In this document: piece after piece, positions 1 through 9,090 of the stretch | Layout of the letters: the number at the start of each line of letters is the position of its first letter | How positions within the stretch are numbered: the stretch's first letter is position 1 | Assembly: GCF_014202755.1 (NCBI RefSeq) | Contig: NZ_JACHHK010000007.1 | Span: forward strand, 1 to 64,000 | DNA length: 64,000 nt | Direction of reading: 5' to 3' | Origin: Catenisphaera adipataccumulans | GTDB taxonomy: Bacteria; Bacillota_I; Bacilli_A; Erysipelotrichales; Erysipelotrichaceae | Translations under genes and position numbers: made by a program | The notes under the pieces: generated by a model | What the model saw: only the letters and a program-made list of their open reading frames with translations | Database searches by the model: none | Told to the model about the DNA's origin: nothing

Positions 1-111
1 AATTCCGCCTGATCAGCAAACCATTAAGATTCCCTTTAGGTAAAGACAAAATGAAGGGACAGAAAAATTTATGACCCCTTTACTAAAGTATAGAATGACC
101 CGGATTTTTTC

Positions 112-140
112 TTGCGCCGGCACCGCTGCAAGAGTATAAT
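112..140 (+). promoter_or_regulatory. Promoter of the ECF S-component gene
   Basis: A -35 box TTGCGC (112-117) and a perfect -10 box TATAAT (135-140) are 17 nt apart. Transcription would begin near 147 and give a leader of about 100 nt. Two short palindromes lie just upstream, CTTTAGGTAAAG at 34-45 and CTTTACTAAAG at 78-88, and could be operators. No gene is visible in positions 1-111. Confidence 0.6.
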
Positions 141-146
141 CAGAAC

Positions 147-247
147 AAGGCTGTTCATACAGATCCTAAGGACTGTAAGGAATCCAAGGCCCGATGTTTA
201 TTTATTTTTACATTGTATTCGTTTGAAACAAGAGTAAAGGAGACAAA
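147..247 (+). promoter_or_regulatory. Structured 5' leader of the ECF S-component gene
   Basis: The roughly 100-nt leader contains ACAG (159-162), which can pair with CTGT upstream (151-154) or, with added TCC/GGA pairs, with CTGT downstream (173-176). The two hairpins exclude each other. I do not recognise a known riboswitch class: the conserved THF and preQ1 cores are not evident. A clear ribosome binding site, AAAGGAG, precedes the ATG at 248. Confidence 0.3.
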
Positions 248-856
248 ATGAAACAAAATTCGAATGTACGCCGGATGACGGCGCTGGCATTATTGATTGC
301 CATTGTTGTGGTGATGTCGCTGACACCGCTTGGCTATCTGCAAGTCGGACCGCTTTCGATGAGCCTGCTGACGATCCCGGTTGCGGTCGCAGCCATGGTA
401 TTGGGACCGACAGACGGAGCCATTATTGGACTGGCTTTCGGTTTGACAAGCTTCTACAGTGCGGCTGTCGGCCGAAGTGCCATGGGGACTGCCTTATTTG
501 CGGTCAGCCCGGGCGGCATGTTTGTCGTCACGGTCGTAGCGCGTGTCCTGGAAGGCTGGCTGGCCGGTTTGATCTTCCAGGCGATGACCAAGAAAGGCAC
601 AAAAGACAGTAAACCGGCGTATTTTGTGACAGGCCTCATGACTGCCGTCTTGAATACGGTATTCTTTATGGGCTTTTTAGTGCTGTTCTTTTATAACTGC
701 GACTATGTGCAGAGTTTGGCAGCAACATTAAATGTCGATAATGCACTGATGTTCATCATCACTTTGGTTGGCGTCCAGGGTTTGATCGAAGCCGTCGTAT
801 GCTGCTTGGTTTCTTCGGCCGTCAGCATCCCGTTACGTAAGATCTGGGTGAAATAA
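248..856 (+). CDS. ECF transporter S component (PanT-like family)
   Basis: A 202-residue, strongly hydrophobic protein with about six membrane segments. It is probably the substrate-binding S subunit of an energy-coupling-factor vitamin transporter. The segment GYLQVGPLSMSLLTIPV followed by LGPTDGAIIGLAFGLTS resembles the N-terminal half of the ECF S-component family (PF12822) that includes pantothenate-type PanT proteins. The ATPase and T subunits are not in the window, so it would use a shared ECF module. The substrate cannot be read from sequence; pantothenate or another vitamin is only a guess. It is transcribed alone from the promoter at 112-140 and ends at a terminator. Confidence 0.8.
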   Translation: MKQNSNVRRMTALALLIAIVVVMSLTPLGYLQVGPLSMSLLTIPVAVAAMVLGPTDGAIIGLAFGLTSFYSAAVGRSAMGTALFAVSPGGMFVVTVVARVLEGWLAGLIFQAMTKKGTKDSKPAYFVTGLMTAVLNTVFFMGFLVLFFYNCDYVQSLAATLNVDNALMFIITLVGVQGLIEAVVCCLVSSAVSIPLRKIWVK

Positions 857-886
857 AATATATTTTTTATAAAAATAAATAAACAG

Positions 887-922
887 GAAATGCCGTTTTC
901 AGAAAAGAAAGCGGTATTTTTT
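887..922 (+). terminator. Intrinsic terminator after the ECF gene
   Basis: AAATGCCG at about 888-895 pairs with CGGTATTT (one G-U pair), and a run of T follows. It sits about 30 nt after the stop of the S-component gene. Confidence 0.75.
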
Positions 923-1000
923 ATAGGATCCGATTTTATGACCGGAATTGTTTTATGCAATGAAATCATGTTCTGGTCCATCCAATTTCATCGTTGAACA

Positions 1001-1029
1001 TTGAAGTGCATACTAAAAAGTGTTAAAAT
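1001..1029 (+). promoter_or_regulatory. Promoter of ptsI
   Basis: TTGAAG (1001-1006) and TAAAAT (1024-1029) are 17 nt apart. The ribosome binding site AGGAGG lies just before the ATG at 1081. Confidence 0.55.
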
Positions 1030-1080
1030 TTTATCGGATGAAAGCGATTTTTTCGCATAGAGTACATAGGAGGATTCATA

Positions 1081-2781
1081 ATGTTAAAAGGAATTGCGGC
1101 AAGTGCCGGAATTGCGGTAGCGAAAGCATATAAGCTGGAAACACCGAAAGTTGTAATCGAGAAAAAGTCCGCAAATGCAGACGAAGAAATCAAAAAATTT
1201 GAAGATGCTTTGGCAAAAACGACCAAAGATATCGAAGGTGTCAAAGAGCGTGCTTCGAAACGTCTGGCAGAAGAAGAACTGGCAGTTTTTGATGCTCACT
1301 TGATGATGGCCAATGACCCGGAATTAGCCGGACAGATCAAGACCATGATCCAGAACGACAGCGTCAATGCCGAATATGCAACGGATCAGGTTGCTACGCA
1401 GATGGTGCAGATGTTCGAAAGCATGGATAATGACTATTTCCGCGAAAGAGCAGCCGATGTCAAGGATGTGACATTCCGTTTGAAATGCAACCTGTTAGGC
1501 TTGGAAATTCCGGATCTGACGAGCATTTCCGAAGATTCGATCATTGTTGCTCATGATCTGACACCAAGTGATACGGCACAGCTGAATGAATACGTAAAAG
1601 GTTTCGCAACCGAGATCGGCGGTAAAACTTCGCATTCTGCCATCATGGCCAATAGTTTGGAGATCCCGGCTGTCGTCGGATGCCCGGGCCTGCTGGATGC
1701 CATCAAGACTGGTGATACCATTGCCCTGGATGCATTGGACGGTGTGGTAGAAGTCAATCCGGACGATGCGACGGTCGCAAAATATGAAGAAAAAGCAAAA
1801 GCTTATCTGAAAGAAAAAGAAGAACTGAAAGTTCTTGTCAATCAGGAAACGATCACACCGGACGGACACAAAGTTGACGTAGCCGGAAACATCGGCGGTT
1901 TCAAGGATGTAGAAGGCGTTCTGAAGAACGGCGGCGAAGGTGTCGGCCTGTTCCGTACGGAGTTCCTGTATATGGATTCCGATCACTTCCCGACAGAAGA
2001 TGAGCAGTTTGAAGCATATAAACAAGTTCTGGGAGGAATGAATGGCAAACGTGTCGTTGTCCGTACATTGGATATCGGCGGTGACAAGAAGTTGTCCTAT
2101 TATGAATTCCCGCAGGAAATGAACCCGTTCCTGGGTTATCGTGCGATCCGTCTGTGCTTAAAAGAACAGGATGTTTTCCGTACGCAGCTGCGTGCATTGT
2201 GCCGTGCATCTGTTTACGGTAAATTAGCCATTATGTTCCCGATGATCGCAACAGTGAAGGAATTCCGTGAAGCAAAATCGATTTACGAAGAAGTCAAAGC
2301 GGACCTGATCAAAGAAGGCGTTCAGGTTGCAGATGATATCGAAGTCGGCATGATGGTTGAGATCCCGGCTGCGGCTGTATTAGCCGATCAGTTTGCGAAA
2401 TATGCAGATTTCTTCTCCATCGGTACCAACGATCTGATCCAGTACTCGATGGCGGCAGACCGTATGTCTGAGTACGTATCGTACTTATATCAGCCAATGA
2501 ACCCGAGCATCCTGCGTCTGGTTGCCAATACGATCAAGGGCGCACATAAACACGGCCGCTGGGTCGGCATGTGCGGTGCGATGGCCGGTGATCCGGTATC
2601 GGCGCCGATCCTGCTGGGATTAGGTCTGGATGAATTCTCTATGAGTGCAACGCAGATCCTGAAGGCACGTAAGATCATCAACTCGACTTCATTTGAAAAA
2701 GCGCAGAAATTAGCTGCTGAATGTCTTGAAAAAGATACGATGGATGAAGTTGAAGCAACAGTAAAATCGTATTTAGGATAA
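1081..2781 (+). CDS. ptsI: Phosphoenolpyruvate-protein phosphotransferase, PTS enzyme I
   Basis: A 566-residue cytosolic enzyme that transfers phosphate from phosphoenolpyruvate to HPr, the first step of the sugar phosphotransferase system. The length is typical. The N-terminal segment binds HPr. The swivelling phosphohistidine domain carries GGKTSHSAIMA, with the catalytic His near residue 185. The C-terminal PEP-binding barrel is complete, including GEGVGLFRTEFLYM, GTNDLIQYSMAADR and a CGAMAGDP segment holding the catalytic Cys. It has its own promoter and terminator and no ptsH beside it, so HPr must be encoded elsewhere. Its presence implies carbohydrate fermentation through PTS uptake and carbon-catabolite control. 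Confidence 0.97.
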   Translation: MLKGIAASAGIAVAKAYKLETPKVVIEKKSANADEEIKKFEDALAKTTKDIEGVKERASKRLAEEELAVFDAHLMMANDPELAGQIKTMIQNDSVNAEYATDQVATQMVQMFESMDNDYFRERAADVKDVTFRLKCNLLGLEIPDLTSISEDSIIVAHDLTPSDTAQLNEYVKGFATEIGGKTSHSAIMANSLEIPAVVGCPGLLDAIKTGDTIALDALDGVVEVNPDDATVAKYEEKAKAYLKEKEELKVLVNQETITPDGHKVDVAGNIGGFKDVEGVLKNGGEGVGLFRTEFLYMDSDHFPTEDEQFEAYKQVLGGMNGKRVVVRTLDIGGDKKLSYYEFPQEMNPFLGYRAIRLCLKEQDVFRTQLRALCRASVYGKLAIMFPMIATVKEFREAKSIYEEVKADLIKEGVQVADDIEVGMMVEIPAAAVLADQFAKYADFFSIGTNDLIQYSMAADRMSEYVSYLYQPMNPSILRLVANTIKGAHKHGRWVGMCGAMAGDPVSAPILLGLGLDEFSMSATQILKARKIINSTSFEKAQKLAAECLEKDTMDEVEATVKSYLG

Positions 2782-2793
2782 AAGCGTGTGAGC

Positions 2794-2822
2794 AAAAGCA
2801 TATCTTCGGATATGCTTTTTAC
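2794..2822 (+). terminator. Terminator of ptsI
   Basis: A perfect 11-bp stem, AAAAGCATATC paired with GATATGCTTTT, is closed by a TTCG tetraloop and followed by T residues. Confidence 0.9.
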
Positions 2823-2879
2823 CATCCTGAATTTGCCGAAAAAGCCTTATAGGATGATATATAGGTAGGTGAGTTGATC

Positions 2880-3686
2880 ATGGCAAAAAAAATACTACTC
2901 ATTAGTGAATATGTAGGGGTCGGAAAAGTAGCATTATCAGTCTCAATGCCGGTACTTTCTCATTATGGGTATGATATCTATGCACTGCCGACTGCCATTA
3001 TGTCAAATACGATGGATTATGGAAAATTCACCAAAATGGACACGACGGAGTATATGGTCAATACAATGCGTGTCTGGAGAGAGCTGAACTTCTCGTTTGA
3101 CGCCGTCTGCATTGGATATGTTTCCAACGAAGATCAGCTGCGCCTGATCCTTCAGTTCTGCCGCAGCAGCAAGGCCCGGATCCTTTATGATCCGATCATG
3201 GCCAAATTGGGAAAACTGTACAACGGGATCTCCCGTGAAACAATTTCCATTATGACAAGACTGTCATCGGTTGCCGATATTGTCATTCCGAATTATACAG
3301 AAGCATGTTACATGACCTTCACACCATATTCGGAAAATGCAACCAAAGAAGATATGGCCGGCATTCTGAATCAGCTGCGTCAGTCAGGCTGCCGCACGGT
3401 CGTAGCGACCAGCGTTCCTTATGAGAACGGCTGGGCCAACGTTGTATACAACGGCAATGACAATGAAATTACAGCTGTCCCATATACCAAGATCCCGGTG
3501 AATATCCCAGGCGTAGGGGACATCTTTACTGCTGTATTCCTGGCACATGTGCTGGAAGACGGCAAGATCATTGATGGTGTCAGAGCAGCAACCGAAATTA
3601 CATACGAATTGATTGCAGAAAACCGCGACAATCTGGATCTGAACAAAGGTATCCGGATTGAATCGTGCATGCATTTATTAAAGTAA
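2880..3686 (+). CDS. PfkB-family kinase, probable pyridoxal/pyridoxamine kinase
   Basis: A 268-residue ribokinase-fold protein. The layout fits PdxK/PdxY-type pyridoxal kinases, which phosphorylate B6 vitamers: an N-terminal LLISEYVGVGKVALSVSMPVL segment, the ILYDPIMAKLGKLY stretch that fits the conserved DPVMGD-type region, IVIPNYTEACYMT, and the C-terminal GVGDIFTAVFLAHVL anion hole with the catalytic Asp. GVGD replaces the common GTGD. An upstream TTG at 2874 is in frame, but the ribosome binding site AGGTGAG at 2866-2872 fits the ATG at 2880 better. It is a single gene between ptsI and the valS T-box. Substrate assignment is by family only; a hydroxymethylpyrimidine kinase role is the main alternative. 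Confidence 0.75.
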   Translation: MAKKILLISEYVGVGKVALSVSMPVLSHYGYDIYALPTAIMSNTMDYGKFTKMDTTEYMVNTMRVWRELNFSFDAVCIGYVSNEDQLRLILQFCRSSKARILYDPIMAKLGKLYNGISRETISIMTRLSSVADIVIPNYTEACYMTFTPYSENATKEDMAGILNQLRQSGCRTVVATSVPYENGWANVVYNGNDNEITAVPYTKIPVNIPGVGDIFTAVFLAHVLEDGKIIDGVRAATEITYELIAENRDNLDLNKGIRIESCMHLLK

Positions 3687-3724
3687 AAGCTTGATATTTC
3701 GCGGCATTTTTTATAAACTGTTAT

Positions 3725-3950
3725 TAAATGTGGTGAAAAGAAGGAGTAACTTTTCTGAATGCTTCAAAGAGAGTTCTTGGCTGGTGAAAAAGAACAGATT
3801 CAAAAAGCGAAGGTAGTCTGGGAACAGGTTTTCTGAAAAGATCAGTAAGAAAACTCGCGGACACGGCGTTATGTGAATGAGGCTTTTTAAGCAAAGTTAG
3901 GTGGTACCACGTCAGAGCACGTCCTATATCGGATGTGCTCTTTTTCTTTG
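3725..3950 (+). promoter_or_regulatory. T-box leader (tRNA-sensing riboswitch) of valS
   Basis: The T-box sequence AGGTGGTACCACG is at 3899-3911. The stem I apex (AGAGAGTTCTT...GGTGAAAAAGAAC) is at about 3768-3795. A terminator hairpin GAGCACGTCC/GGATGTGCTC with a T-tract lies at 3915-3947. The likely specifier lies in GGTAGTCTGGG (3812-3822), where GTA and GTC, both valine codons, are adjacent and in the same register. Uncharged tRNA-Val is expected to stabilise the antiterminator and allow valS transcription. Confidence 0.93.
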
Positions 3951-3968
3951 AAAGGAAGGATGAATCGA

Positions 3969-6587
3969 ATGGGAAAACAAATGGCAGCTAAATATGATCA
4001 TTTAGCCGTAGAAAAAGACCGTTACCAAACGTGGATCGAGAAAGGATACTTTACGGCAGGGGACATGTCCAAAACACCGTACTGTGTGGTCATTCCGCCC
4101 CCGAACGTAACCGGAAAGCTGCATCTCGGCCATGCCTGGGATACAACGATCCAGGACATTTTATGCCGCTACAAACGCATGCGAGGCTATGACGTCCTCT
4201 GGCTGCCGGGCATGGATCATGCCGGTATTGCGACGCAGGCAAAAGTCGATGCGCGGTTAAAGGAAGAAGGCATTTCCCGCTATGATATCGGCCGTGAAAA
4301 ATTCCTTGAACGGGCCTGGGACTGGAAGGAAGAATATGCTTCAACGATCCGCCAGCAGTGGGGCAAGCTTGGTTTATCGCTGGATTATACACGGGAACGT
4401 TTTACATTGGATGATGGATTATCAAAAGCGGTCCGTAAAGTCTTTGTGGACCTCTATAACAAAGGCCTGATCTATCAGGGCGAGCGCATCATCAACTGGG
4501 ATCCGGAAGCCAAGACGGCGCTTTCGAATATCGAAGTCGAACATAAGGAAATCAAAGGCCACATGTTCTATTTCAAATATAAAATTGTCGAAAACGGCCG
4601 TGAGCTGGTCATTGCGACCACACGTCCGGAAACGATGTTTGCCGACCAGGCAATCTTTGTCCATCCGGATGATGACCGATACAAAGACATAGTCGGCATG
4701 CACGCCATCAACCCAGCCAACGGAGAAGCGCTGCCGATCATGGCCGATGATTATATTGATATGTCCTTTGGTACAGCCGTCATGAAATGTACACCGGCAC
4801 ATGATCCGAACGATTTCGCTTTAGCACAGAAATATCATTTGGATATGCCGATCTGCATGAACCCGGATGGTACGATGAACGAAATGTGCGGCAAGTATGC
4901 CGGTATGGATCGATTTGAATGCCGTGATGCCCTGGTCAAAGACTTTGAAGCAGCCGGTGTTGTCGATCATATTGAAGAACATATGCATCAGGTCGGTCAC
5001 TCACAGCGGACCGGTGTCATCGTTGAGCCTTATTTGAGCAAACAATGGTTTGTCAAGATGAAACCGTTGGCAGAAGAAGTGCTGGCTAATCAAAAGATCG
5101 AAGATCAGAAGATCCATTTCGTTCCGGAACGATTTGAAAAAACGTTTACACAATGGCTGGAAAATATTGAAGATTGGTGCATTTCCCGTCAATTATGGTG
5201 GGGCCACCGCATTCCGGCCTGGACAAACAAAGAGACCGGTGAGATTTATGTCGGCATGGAAGATCCAAAAGATCCGGAAAACTGGCAGCAGGATGAAGAT
5301 GTTTTGGATACTTGGTTCTCCAGCGGTCTGTGGGCTTTCTCAACATTGGGCTGGCCGGAAAAGACTGCCGATCTGGAACGATATTTCCCGACAGATACCT
5401 TAGTGACTGGTTACGATATTATTTTCTTCTGGGTTGCCCGTATGGCGTTCCAGACCCGTTTTGCGATGCATGACCGTCCGTTCAAAGACGTTTTGATCCA
5501 TGGACTGGTTCGTGATAATCAAGGACGGAAGATGTCCAAATCATTGGGCAACGGCATTGACCCGATGGATGTCATTCAGGAGAAGGGTGCCGATGCGCTG
5601 CGCTTCTTCCTGACGACGAACTCCACACCAGGACAGGATCTGCGCTACGATGAGACCAAGATCGATTCTTCCTGGAACTTCATCAACAAGATCTGGAATG
5701 CGGCGCGCTATGTTCAGATGCAAGTCGGTGATGAGCGTCCGACATTGGATACCAAAACATTAAGCAGTGCGGATAAATGGATCTTATCCCGCCGGAATGA
5801 AGTCCTTGAAAATGTGACCAAAAACATGGATCGTTATGAACTGGCCATGGTCGGCAACGAATTATACAGCTTTGTCTGGGACGACTTCTGCTCTTGGTAC
5901 ATTGAATTAAGTAAAGCGACTTTGTTCAGTGAAGATCCGAAGGTCGTTGCTTCCACGAAAGCCGTTCTGTATACGGTATTGATCGATATTTTGAAATTCC
6001 TTTCACCGTTCATGCCGTTCGTGACCGAGGAAATTTACCTCGATCTGCCGCATGACAAAGAAAGCCTGAATGTCGAGACATGGCCGGAGCACATCGATTT
6101 TGAAGTGACACAGGATGAAATCGAAGAAATGCAGATGGTGATGAGTGCCATTGAAGCAGTCCGCGAGATCAAATCCACCTATAACATCAAACCAGGAAAG
6201 GATATTGCCGTTTCGCTGCGGACCGATCAGAACGACTTCATCGCTTTATCTGATGATGCGCAGGCGATCCTGACAAAGATGTGCCATGCGCAGAATGAAG
6301 CCGAACTGCATTCCGATGATCTGCTTTCGCGCAACATTGAACATGCGGTACTGACATGTGCGATGAACGATTTGGTCGACTACAAAGAAGAGCAGACCAA
6401 ACTGTTGAAAGAAATCGACCGTTTGAATAAAGAAATTCAACGTGCTTCCGGCATGCTGAAGAATCCGGGCTTTGTCAATAAGGCACCAGCCCAAAAAGTA
6501 CAGCAGGAAAAAGATAAACTGGCTAAGTACCAGGAACAGCTGGCATTGACTCAGAAACAGCTGAGTGATGTAGAGCAGAAACTTTAA
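3969..6587 (+). CDS. valS: Valyl-tRNA synthetase
   Basis: An 872-residue class I aminoacyl-tRNA synthetase that charges tRNA-Val. The HIGH motif appears as HLGH (residues 52-55) after PPPNVTGK, and KMSKS is near residue 520. The CP1 editing domain lies between them, then the anticodon-binding domain, and finally a lysine/glutamine-rich C-terminal coiled coil of about 70 residues typical of ValRS. I chose the ATG at 3969 because GGAAGG at 3954-3959 is well spaced. The ATG at 3960 is too close to that site, and an in-frame ATG at 3933 lies inside the T-box terminator. It is controlled by that T-box. It is not followed by folC, its common partner in other Bacillota. Confidence 0.97.
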   Translation: MGKQMAAKYDHLAVEKDRYQTWIEKGYFTAGDMSKTPYCVVIPPPNVTGKLHLGHAWDTTIQDILCRYKRMRGYDVLWLPGMDHAGIATQAKVDARLKEEGISRYDIGREKFLERAWDWKEEYASTIRQQWGKLGLSLDYTRERFTLDDGLSKAVRKVFVDLYNKGLIYQGERIINWDPEAKTALSNIEVEHKEIKGHMFYFKYKIVENGRELVIATTRPETMFADQAIFVHPDDDRYKDIVGMHAINPANGEALPIMADDYIDMSFGTAVMKCTPAHDPNDFALAQKYHLDMPICMNPDGTMNEMCGKYAGMDRFECRDALVKDFEAAGVVDHIEEHMHQVGHSQRTGVIVEPYLSKQWFVKMKPLAEEVLANQKIEDQKIHFVPERFEKTFTQWLENIEDWCISRQLWWGHRIPAWTNKETGEIYVGMEDPKDPENWQQDEDVLDTWFSSGLWAFSTLGWPEKTADLERYFPTDTLVTGYDIIFFWVARMAFQTRFAMHDRPFKDVLIHGLVRDNQGRKMSKSLGNGIDPMDVIQEKGADALRFFLTTNSTPGQDLRYDETKIDSSWNFINKIWNAARYVQMQVGDERPTLDTKTLSSADKWILSRRNEVLENVTKNMDRYELAMVGNELYSFVWDDFCSWYIELSKATLFSEDPKVVASTKAVLYTVLIDILKFLSPFMPFVTEEIYLDLPHDKESLNVETWPEHIDFEVTQDEIEEMQMVMSAIEAVREIKSTYNIKPGKDIAVSLRTDQNDFIALSDDAQAILTKMCHAQNEAELHSDDLLSRNIEHAVLTCAMNDLVDYKEEQTKLLKEIDRLNKEIQRASGMLKNPGFVNKAPAQKVQQEKDKLAKYQEQLALTQKQLSDVEQKL

Positions 6588-6604
6588 TTGCTGGATCCAC
6601 CAAT

Positions 6605-6662
6605 CCTGCGGGACTGATGAAACAAACGCAATGCGATGTTTTTGAGGGTTTCGCAGGTTTTT
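6605..6662 (+). terminator. Possible terminator of valS
   Basis: CCTGCG (6605-6610) can pair with CGCAGG (6652-6657), and TTTTTCC follows. The loop is long and the stem only 6 bp, so this is weak. The rest of 6663-6803 shows nothing recognisable except the ribosome binding site AAGGAGG of the next gene. Confidence 0.35.
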
Positions 6663-6803
6663 CCTTTTATGGCGGAGATCGGGCAAACTTATGCTGATCA
6701 AATGGCATGCAGCACAGACGAATCCAGAAATTCTGTCTTTGTGATTGCTGTCAAAGAGAGGGTCAGGGCTCTGTGCTTATGCATATAGTCAAGGAGGTAC
6801 AGT

Positions 6804-7718
6804 ATGAAAGAGTTACAAGATCAAGATGTCGTGTATGAAATTTCTAGAAAAAATTCACCTGTAGTTCATGCCGACGACGGTGAATTGGTATTATTTCATA
6901 CACAAGATTGTTACAAGAACATGGTGACGAATGAGAATGCGGCTATGTCGGAACAGTTCCCGGATGAAACGCCGAACAATCCGGCAACGGGCCCCGTTTA
7001 TATCAATGGAGCTCAGCCGGGTGATGTCGTGGCGGTTGAGATCCTGGATATTCGGGTCCAGGATCACGGCGTGGTTGAAAATGGACACAACCATTATCCG
7101 CTGGCTGCAGATCAAGAGCGAATCCGTATTTTGCCGATCCACAATAACACCGTTACTTTTCACGATGTGACGTGGCGGCTGGAACCAATGATCGGCGTGA
7201 TCGGCATGCCGGCAGACAACGATGAACCCATGCCGACGATGTGTGTTTTTAACGGCGGCGGTAATATGGATAATCGCCGGATCACAAAAGGTGCAACGGT
7301 TTATTTACCGGTCCGTGTCGAGGGCGGCTTGCTGGCGCTGGGCGATCTGCATGCCACGATGGGCGACGGTGAAGTCTGCGGGACCGGACTTGAAGTTGCC
7401 GGCGAAGTCTTGGTTCGTCTGCATTTGATCAAAAACTTTGCCTTGAACTGGCCGGTCATCGAGACAAAAACACGTTGGTATGTCAACACCAATGGAAAAA
7501 CAACGGATGAGGCCATTCGTGCAGGCTATAAAGAAATGCGTCGTCTTCTGGCAAATGCATATGGCTGGGATGACGCAGACGCTGCGATCTATATGACTTT
7601 ACGTGGATATGTAGAAGCGTGTCAAGCTTGTCTGGTACCTGGCGCCGGCGGAAATTCGATGCGTATCGGTACCCCAAAACTGGCTGATCATAAGCCATTG
7701 ATCACAAAGGAGAATTAA
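6804..7718 (+). CDS. Acetamidase/formamidase family amidohydrolase
   Basis: A 304-residue protein of the FmdA/AmdA family (PF03069), metal-dependent enzymes that hydrolyse small amides to ammonia and an acid. Family features visible are the opening VYEISRKNSPVVHADDGELV, NPATGPVYINGAQPGDVVAVEI near residue 55, the glycine-rich PTMCVFNGGGNMDNRRITKGA, and GDLHATMGDGEVCGTGLEVAGEV with conserved acidic and His residues. The true substrate is unknown. It is followed after 4 nt by an amino acid permease, so enzyme and transporter are probably co-translated and may handle one imported nitrogen compound. The strong ribosome binding site AAGGAGG supports the ATG at 6804. Confidence 0.88.
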   Translation: MKELQDQDVVYEISRKNSPVVHADDGELVLFHTQDCYKNMVTNENAAMSEQFPDETPNNPATGPVYINGAQPGDVVAVEILDIRVQDHGVVENGHNHYPLAADQERIRILPIHNNTVTFHDVTWRLEPMIGVIGMPADNDEPMPTMCVFNGGGNMDNRRITKGATVYLPVRVEGGLLALGDLHATMGDGEVCGTGLEVAGEVLVRLHLIKNFALNWPVIETKTRWYVNTNGKTTDEAIRAGYKEMRRLLANAYGWDDADAAIYMTLRGYVEACQACLVPGAGGNSMRIGTPKLADHKPLITKEN

Positions 7719-7722
7719 GCAT

Positions 7723-9090
7723 ATGGAAGAAAAAGAAAATCAAGTCAGTGAAAACGGCTTTCGTAAGGAAATCGGTTTATTTGGCGGGATCAGTGTCATT
7801 GGCGGCATTGTCATTGGATCAGGAATTTTTTATTTAGGTTCTTATGTACTTCAGTATGTTGGCATGAGTGAAGGACTCGCTCTGCTCTGCTGGATCATCG
7901 GTGGCTTTCTTTCTTTGCTGGGCGGACTTTGCTATGCGGAATTGGGTGCCGCATTTCCTAAAGCAGGCGGCAACATCTATTATTTGTCTGAGGCCTTTCA
8001 TCCTCTGATTGGTTCACTGGACGGGTATAGTTTATTTCTGATTTCCGATCCGGCTTCTTCTGCGGCAATATCCATTGCGTTGATCACCGCTCTGTTTGGA
8101 AATACAATGTCGGATATGCAAATCAAGATCGCATCGATCATTTTGATCGTTGCCTTAAGCATTTACAACTGCTTTGGCGTGAAATTAAGCAATATCCTTC
8201 AAAATATTTCGATGGCTGCCAAATTGATCCCTTTGATCATCATCATCGTGCTGGGTCTGTTCATGGGCAATGTCCAGCCTGATTTGTCATTGGCGGTAAA
8301 AGAAGCTACCGGCGGAAATACCATTGGTATGATCGCCCTAGGCATCATGGCTTCTTTATGGGCTTATGAAGGATGGACCAATATCAACCTGGTATCGGAA
8401 GAAATGAAGAATCCGCAAAAGAATTTACCACGTGCGATCATCATTTCATTGACAGGTATTACCTTACTTTATACACTGTTCAACTTTGTCATTTACCGGA
8501 TCTTGCCGCTTGATGTGATCACAAAAGAATTAGCCGACGGCAATTTATATTTAGGAACATTGGCGACGAAAAACCTGTTGGGCAATTTAGGAAGCATTTT
8601 GGTTACCTTGTGCATGGTATTTGCGATGTTTGGTTCGTTAAACGGCTGCCTCTGGACACCACCGCGTACGTATTACGCTTTGGCACAAGAAAAACACTGG
8701 CCGAAAGCATTTGGAAAATTGAATCCGAAAACAGGCGTACCAGTCTTTGGATTTGTGATCGAGACGATCATGGCGATCATCTTTGTCTGCTTTAATACGC
8801 TGCAGGATCTAACAATTTTGGTTGCCTTTACGTCTTTGATTTTTAATTCTTTAACCGTTTTGGCCGTTCCTGTCTTCCGTAAAAAATTCCCGGATGTACA
8901 TCGGCCGTACCGTGTCTGGACACCAATTGTCTATATTTACTTAGCAGCTGAAATCATCTTGATTGCCTACACAATTGCGACGGATATGCGAAATTCATTT
9001 ATTTCACTCGGCGCTTTGGTGATCGGTGTGATCATTTATTATTTCTTTGAATGGAAATTAAAGAAGGAAAAAACTAAAGATGTCTCATAA
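7723..9090 (+). CDS. APC-family amino acid permease
   Basis: A 455-residue membrane protein with about 12 transmembrane segments. The first helix has GGIVIGSGIF, the classic substrate-site glycine motif of APC transporters such as the LAT/SteT group. GFLSLLGGLCYAELGAAFPKAGGNIYYLSEAF follows and is also diagnostic. The C-terminus is lysine-rich and cytosolic. It lies 4 nt after the amidohydrolase and overlaps the start of a small membrane-protein gene by 11 nt. The three are likely one transcript. Direction (uptake or exchange) and substrate are not resolved. Confidence 0.92.
   Translation: MEEKENQVSENGFRKEIGLFGGISVIGGIVIGSGIFYLGSYVLQYVGMSEGLALLCWIIGGFLSLLGGLCYAELGAAFPKAGGNIYYLSEAFHPLIGSLDGYSLFLISDPASSAAISIALITALFGNTMSDMQIKIASIILIVALSIYNCFGVKLSNILQNISMAAKLIPLIIIIVLGLFMGNVQPDLSLAVKEATGGNTIGMIALGIMASLWAYEGWTNINLVSEEMKNPQKNLPRAIIISLTGITLLYTLFNFVIYRILPLDVITKELADGNLYLGTLATKNLLGNLGSILVTLCMVFAMFGSLNGCLWTPPRTYYALAQEKHWPKAFGKLNPKTGVPVFGFVIETIMAIIFVCFNTLQDLTILVAFTSLIFNSLTVLAVPVFRKKFPDVHRPYRVWTPIVYIYLAAEIILIAYTIATDMRNSFISLGALVIGVIIYYFFEWKLKKEKTKDVS

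Noticed and set aside
3933-3968. An earlier in-frame start for valS.
   Set aside because: The ATG at 3933 is inside the T-box terminator hairpin; the product would not match the family N-terminus, while 3969 has a well-placed ribosome binding site.
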